Position numbers and translations under genes: made by a program
From: JAWSUT01 sp033549345
Lineage (GTDB): Bacteria > Bacillota > Dethiobacteria > Dethiobacterales > Dethiobacteraceae
Direction of reading: 5' to 3'
Assembly: GCA_033549345.1 (NCBI GenBank)
Contig: JAWSUT010000004.1
Location: 1 to 64,000 of the forward strand
Length of the DNA: 64,000 bases
Part shown: positions 61,395 through 64,000 of the stretch, piece by piece
How the letters are laid out: every line of letters begins with the position of its first letter
Numbering within the stretch: position 1 is the stretch's first letter
Notes under the pieces: model-generated
What the model saw: the letters and a program-made list of their open reading frames with translations, nothing else
What the model was told of the DNA's origin: nothing
The model's database searches: none

Positions 61395-61416
61395 AAATAC
61401 TACCTCCTGTCTTCAC

Positions 61417-62751
61417 TCAGGCAATTATTTTTTGCCGCATGACCTTCTCAAGGTCAGACAGCGTATTGCAAGGATACATTCTCACCAGATTCTGAAAAGA
61501 GCGTACGGATTTGGAGTGCTCCCAGTCATCTGCAGCCAACGTGTTTAGCCAGACAATATCTTTTACTTTTCTTTTAATTTTCGTCAATTCCTGCAACGCC
61601 TCTTCCAGAGCCATTGTTTTTGTGTCGCTAACAATCAGAATGTAGCTTTGGCCGGTAAGGGCGTCCGGATATTTCAGGCGCAGTGTTTTGAGTGCGGCGC
61701 CCAGATTTGTGCCCCTGCCCCATTCCGACGAGCGGTTCACCACTTCCAGCATCGTGGCCGTAAAGTCCCCGCCCTGCCGGAAGTATTCAGTTACCCGCTC
61801 CAGGTCTTCGGAGAAAACAAAGCTTTCAATACTCCCCACCACACCGTGGATGCCGTAGATAAACTGCAGGACAAAGGAGGCATAACGGGCCATGGAACCG
61901 GAGACGTCGCATAAAAGAACCAGCTTTGGTTTCTGGATCCGCCGGCTGCGGTAGCGTAAACGAAACATCGTCCCGCCAAAACGGATATTGTGACGGATAC
62001 TTTTTCGTAAATCCAGCTGCTTGTGTCTTTTGCTCTGGCGGTAGCGGCGTGTAATCCGCGCCACCATCTGCCGGGCCAGCTTACGGATCAGAGCCCGGGC
62101 CCGGGGCAAGTCTTTGTCGGCAATATTCTGCATATCTTCTTCCAGCAGAGAGCCAAAGCCGCCTTCACCGGTACTGCCCACGCCTTCCACCATGGCGTCC
62201 AACTCCTCATCACCGGTTTGGGGAGCGTCTGAAAGGTCCAGCTCATTGCGCATATTCTTTCGCCAGTACGACAAAGAGCCCTTCACTACACTTTCCAGCA
62301 GCGGCCGAAAATTTTGCTCAACATTTTTGCCTTCCGCTGTTTTATTAATGTAGTCCAGCAGTTTTTCCCGGTCTTTTTCCGGTATGCTGGCATATACCGT
62401 CTTTTCTTTATCAGAGAGTTCCAGAGGCGATCCCTGAAAGCTCAAGTCTTCTGTCGCCTCATCCAGCATCTGCTCATGGTCGGCCTGCTTTTGCCGGTAT
62501 TCGGCATGGCGGTGCTCTTTATGTTCCGGGGGCGCAAAGAACACGTCAAATGCTTTGTCAAACACCTGCTGTTCGCCGGGCCGTTTAACCAGTGTGGCTT
62601 TGAGAGCTGCCCTGACTGCACTCCGGTCTGTCAGATCCAGAAGTGTGAGTGCATTCAGTGCGTCGATGACCTCACCGCTGCCGATGCGGATTCCTGAGTG
62701 TCGCAGCAGGTGGATAAACCGCACCACATTAATTTCCAGGTAGTTCTTCAT
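61417..62751 (-). CDS. VWA-domain protein, CoxE-like
   Basis: A 444-residue protein. The C-terminal half has a von Willebrand A domain with an intact MIDAS DVSGSM (about residue 290) and later SSEWGRGTNLGAAL. The N-terminal half is helical and charged. This matches CoxE-type VWA proteins that work with MoxR-family AAA+ ATPases in metal-centre maturation. The end of the upstream MoxR gene overlaps its start by four bases, and cooC follows 22 bp downstream. Confidence 0.88.
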   Translation of the reverse strand: MKNYLEINVVRFIHLLRHSGIRIGSGEVIDALNALTLLDLTDRSAVRAALKATLVKRPGEQQVFDKAFDVFFAPPEHKEHRHAEYRQKQADHEQMLDEATEDLSFQGSPLELSDKEKTVYASIPEKDREKLLDYINKTAEGKNVEQNFRPLLESVVKGSLSYWRKNMRNELDLSDAPQTGDEELDAMVEGVGSTGEGGFGSLLEEDMQNIADKDLPRARALIRKLARQMVARITRRYRQSKRHKQLDLRKSIRHNIRFGGTMFRLRYRSRRIQKPKLVLLCDVSGSMARYASFVLQFIYGIHGVVGSIESFVFSEDLERVTEYFRQGGDFTATMLEVVNRSSEWGRGTNLGAALKTLRLKYPDALTGQSYILIVSDTKTMALEEALQELTKIKRKVKDIVWLNTLAADDWEHSKSVRSFQNLVRMYPCNTLSDLEKVMRQKIIA

Positions 62752-63647
62752 CCCTGGTTCTTCTCCGTCCGCACATATTCAGCCAGACGCGCCGCCCCGA
62801 TATTTTTATTGAACGCTTCAATATCCATACGTGTCTTTAACAGCAGGGTCATCGTCTGCTCAATTGTTTCCTTACCCAAACGGTCTTTATCCATGGCCAT
62901 CAGTGCCCGCGTCCAGTCCAGCGTTTCGGCAATCGACGGCTTTTTCTTAATTTCCTGGTCACTGCGGATTAAAGCGACCGCTCTGGCGATTTCGGATGAC
63001 AGCTTCTCACTGACTTCCGGTGACCGTGCCCGGATAATATTGATTTCCCTTTCTACCGACGGATAGTCCAAATAGAGATAAGCACAGCGCCGCTTCAGGC
63101 CGTCTGAAAGTTCCCGCTCATTATTGCTGGTGAGAATAACCATCGGTATTTTACGCGCTGTAAGCGTACCCAGTTCAGGCACAGACACCTGGAAGTCTGA
63201 GAGAACCTCAAAGAGAAATGCTTCAAACTCCTCGTCTGTTTTATCAACCTCATCGATTAAAAGAACAACTTTTTCCTCTGACTGGATTGCCTTAAGCAGA
63301 GGACGCTCCAAAAGATATTCCCGTGAAAATAAATCCTGCTCCAAATCCTCGGTGCAAGCCGATTCTTTGGAAATCTGAATTTTTAAAAGCTGACGCTGAT
63401 AGTTCCACTCATAGAGGGCTTTATTCTCATCAAGTCCCTCATAGCACTGCAGGCGGATCAGTTCGGTATTAAAAACCTGTGCCAGAACTTTAGCCAGCTC
63501 AGTCTTCCCCACACCGGGAGCCCCTTCTATCAGCAGCGGTTTTTCCAGCTTTAGAGACAGGTAGACGGTGATAATCACTTCTTCATCCGTAATATAGCCA
63601 ACGTCCTGAAAAGCCTTCCTGATATTTGCAATTGAGACTTCCATCAT
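62748..63647 (-). CDS. MoxR-family AAA+ ATPase
   Basis: A 299-residue AAA+ ATPase. Walker A is EGAPGVGKTELAKVLA, Walker B is VLLIDEVDKTD, and sensor 1 is VILTSNNERELSDGLKRRC. It is of the MoxR/CoxD type that remodels metalloenzymes with a VWA partner. ATG 63647 (or 63644) follows AAGGGTGAG. A TATAAT at 63684-63679 is a likely -10. First gene of the moxR-vwa-cooC set. Confidence 0.9.
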   Translation of the reverse strand: MMEVSIANIRKAFQDVGYITDEEVIITVYLSLKLEKPLLIEGAPGVGKTELAKVLAQVFNTELIRLQCYEGLDENKALYEWNYQRQLLKIQISKESACTEDLEQDLFSREYLLERPLLKAIQSEEKVVLLIDEVDKTDEEFEAFLFEVLSDFQVSVPELGTLTARKIPMVILTSNNERELSDGLKRRCAYLYLDYPSVEREINIIRARSPEVSEKLSSEIARAVALIRSDQEIKKKPSIAETLDWTRALMAMDKDRLGKETIEQTMTLLLKTRMDIEAFNKNIGAARLAEYVRTEKNQG

Positions 63648-63785
63648 TTGCTCACCCTTCCTCGTTGAAGTTATTTCTATTATATCGTGTGGTAATTGTG
63701 CCAGGAAATGACACAGGTCACACATCACAGAAAATTCAGTACTGTTATTGTCTCAAAGTGAGTCCGATTTTGGCTTAACAAAACG

Positions 63786-64000
63786 TTACTTTTTTGCGTC
63801 GAGATACGATACAGCACTCAACGCAGCCTGCTGACCCTGTCCCACAGCTTTAGCCACCTGGTACGGCTTACCTGTCACATCACCGGCGGCAAACACACCG
63901 GGAATATTGGTGTGCATGTCCGTACTGACCTTAATATGCTTGTCTGCCAGCTCCAACCCGGCCACAAGCTGGGACATGGGCATTTGCTCTTTCAGCAGAA
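63786..64000 (-). CDS. Thioredoxin reductase-like protein, C-terminal part (runs off the window)
   Basis: The final ~71 residues of a flavoprotein: STDMHTNIPGVFAAGDVTG is the FAD-binding signature, and GQGQQAALSAVSYL the end typical of TrxB/AhpF-type enzymes. The gene continues beyond 64000 on the minus strand, so only the C-terminus is seen; the redox CxxC region is outside. Subfamily cannot be decided. Confidence 0.85.
   Translation of the reverse strand, partial: LLKEQMPMSQLVAGLELADKHIKVSTDMHTNIPGVFAAGDVTGKPYQVAKAVGQGQQAALSAVSYLDAKK

Noticed and set aside
63700..63730. A true CRP/CooA box upstream of the moxR-vwa-cooC set
   Set aside because: TGAC-N4-GTCA is symmetric but spacing and half-sites do not match TGTGA-N6-TCACA, so I only mention it.

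Overview
The window looks like part of the chromosome of a low-to-mid GC Firmicute of the Clostridia type. Gene order supports this: rapZ-yvcK-whiA, gap-pgk-tpiA-gpmI-eno-secG, ftsE-ftsX-M23 peptidase-ctp-minJ-uvrB-uvrA-uvrC, and hpf-secA-prfB. A clostridial-type two-subunit 2-oxoacid:ferredoxin oxidoreductase, a membrane pyrophosphatase and a CooC-type ATPase suggest an anaerobe with ferredoxin- and CO/acetyl-CoA-linked energy metabolism. Dethiobacter-like lineages would fit, but I cannot assign genus or species from the sequence alone.

Left end (1-2.5 kb): an IS3-like transposase fragment, a possible gene remnant and a large serine recombinase sit directly against the 3' end of the tmRNA gene. 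This looks like the edge of an integrated element at ssrA. From 2.5 to 8.9 kb come ssrA, smpB and rnr (trans-translation and RNA turnover), a methyltransferase, the ion-pumping pyrophosphatase hppA, and secG. From 9 to 15 kb is a five-gene lower glycolytic operon (gap, pgk, tpiA, gpmI, eno) with rpoN upstream. From 16.8 to 24.5 kb are whiA, yvcK, rapZ, two PHP phosphoesterase paralogues flanking a Crp/Fnr regulator, an FMN dehydrogenase with a Cys-rich N-terminus, a HAD phosphatase, a REPIN-like palindrome and a small membrane protein.

Centre (24.6-41.3 kb): an orphan HExxH protein, then uvrC/uvrA/uvrB. A cyclic-di-GMP-I riboswitch with no recognisable ORF sits upstream of uvrB. The divisome-associated block follows (minJ-like, ctp, EnvC-like M23, ftsX, ftsE), then divergent korAB. 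From 41.3 to 51.2 kb are a YitT protein, prfB with the programmed frameshift, secA, DUF5317, an HD-GYP c-di-GMP phosphodiesterase, a structured leader with a 25-residue peptide gene, two conserved proteins of unknown function, hpf and csp.

Right end (51.2-64 kb): comF, recD2, DUF2922 and DUF1659 proteins, metK under a SAM-I riboswitch, fabZ, a beta-CASP nuclease, a phosphoribosyltransferase, sfsA, a TRIC-type channel, a cooC-VWA-MoxR maturation cluster, and the 3' part of a thioredoxin reductase-like gene cut by the window edge.

The least explained parts are: (i) the 210-bp region at 48.0-48.2 kb, bounded by a 14-bp perfect inverted repeat and holding a folded leader plus a tiny hydrophobic ORF just before the HD-GYP gene; and (ii) the c-di-GMP riboswitch at 32.3 kb, followed by two terminators and then the nucleotide excision repair genes. 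Together they suggest that c-di-GMP signalling affects more than motility in this organism.
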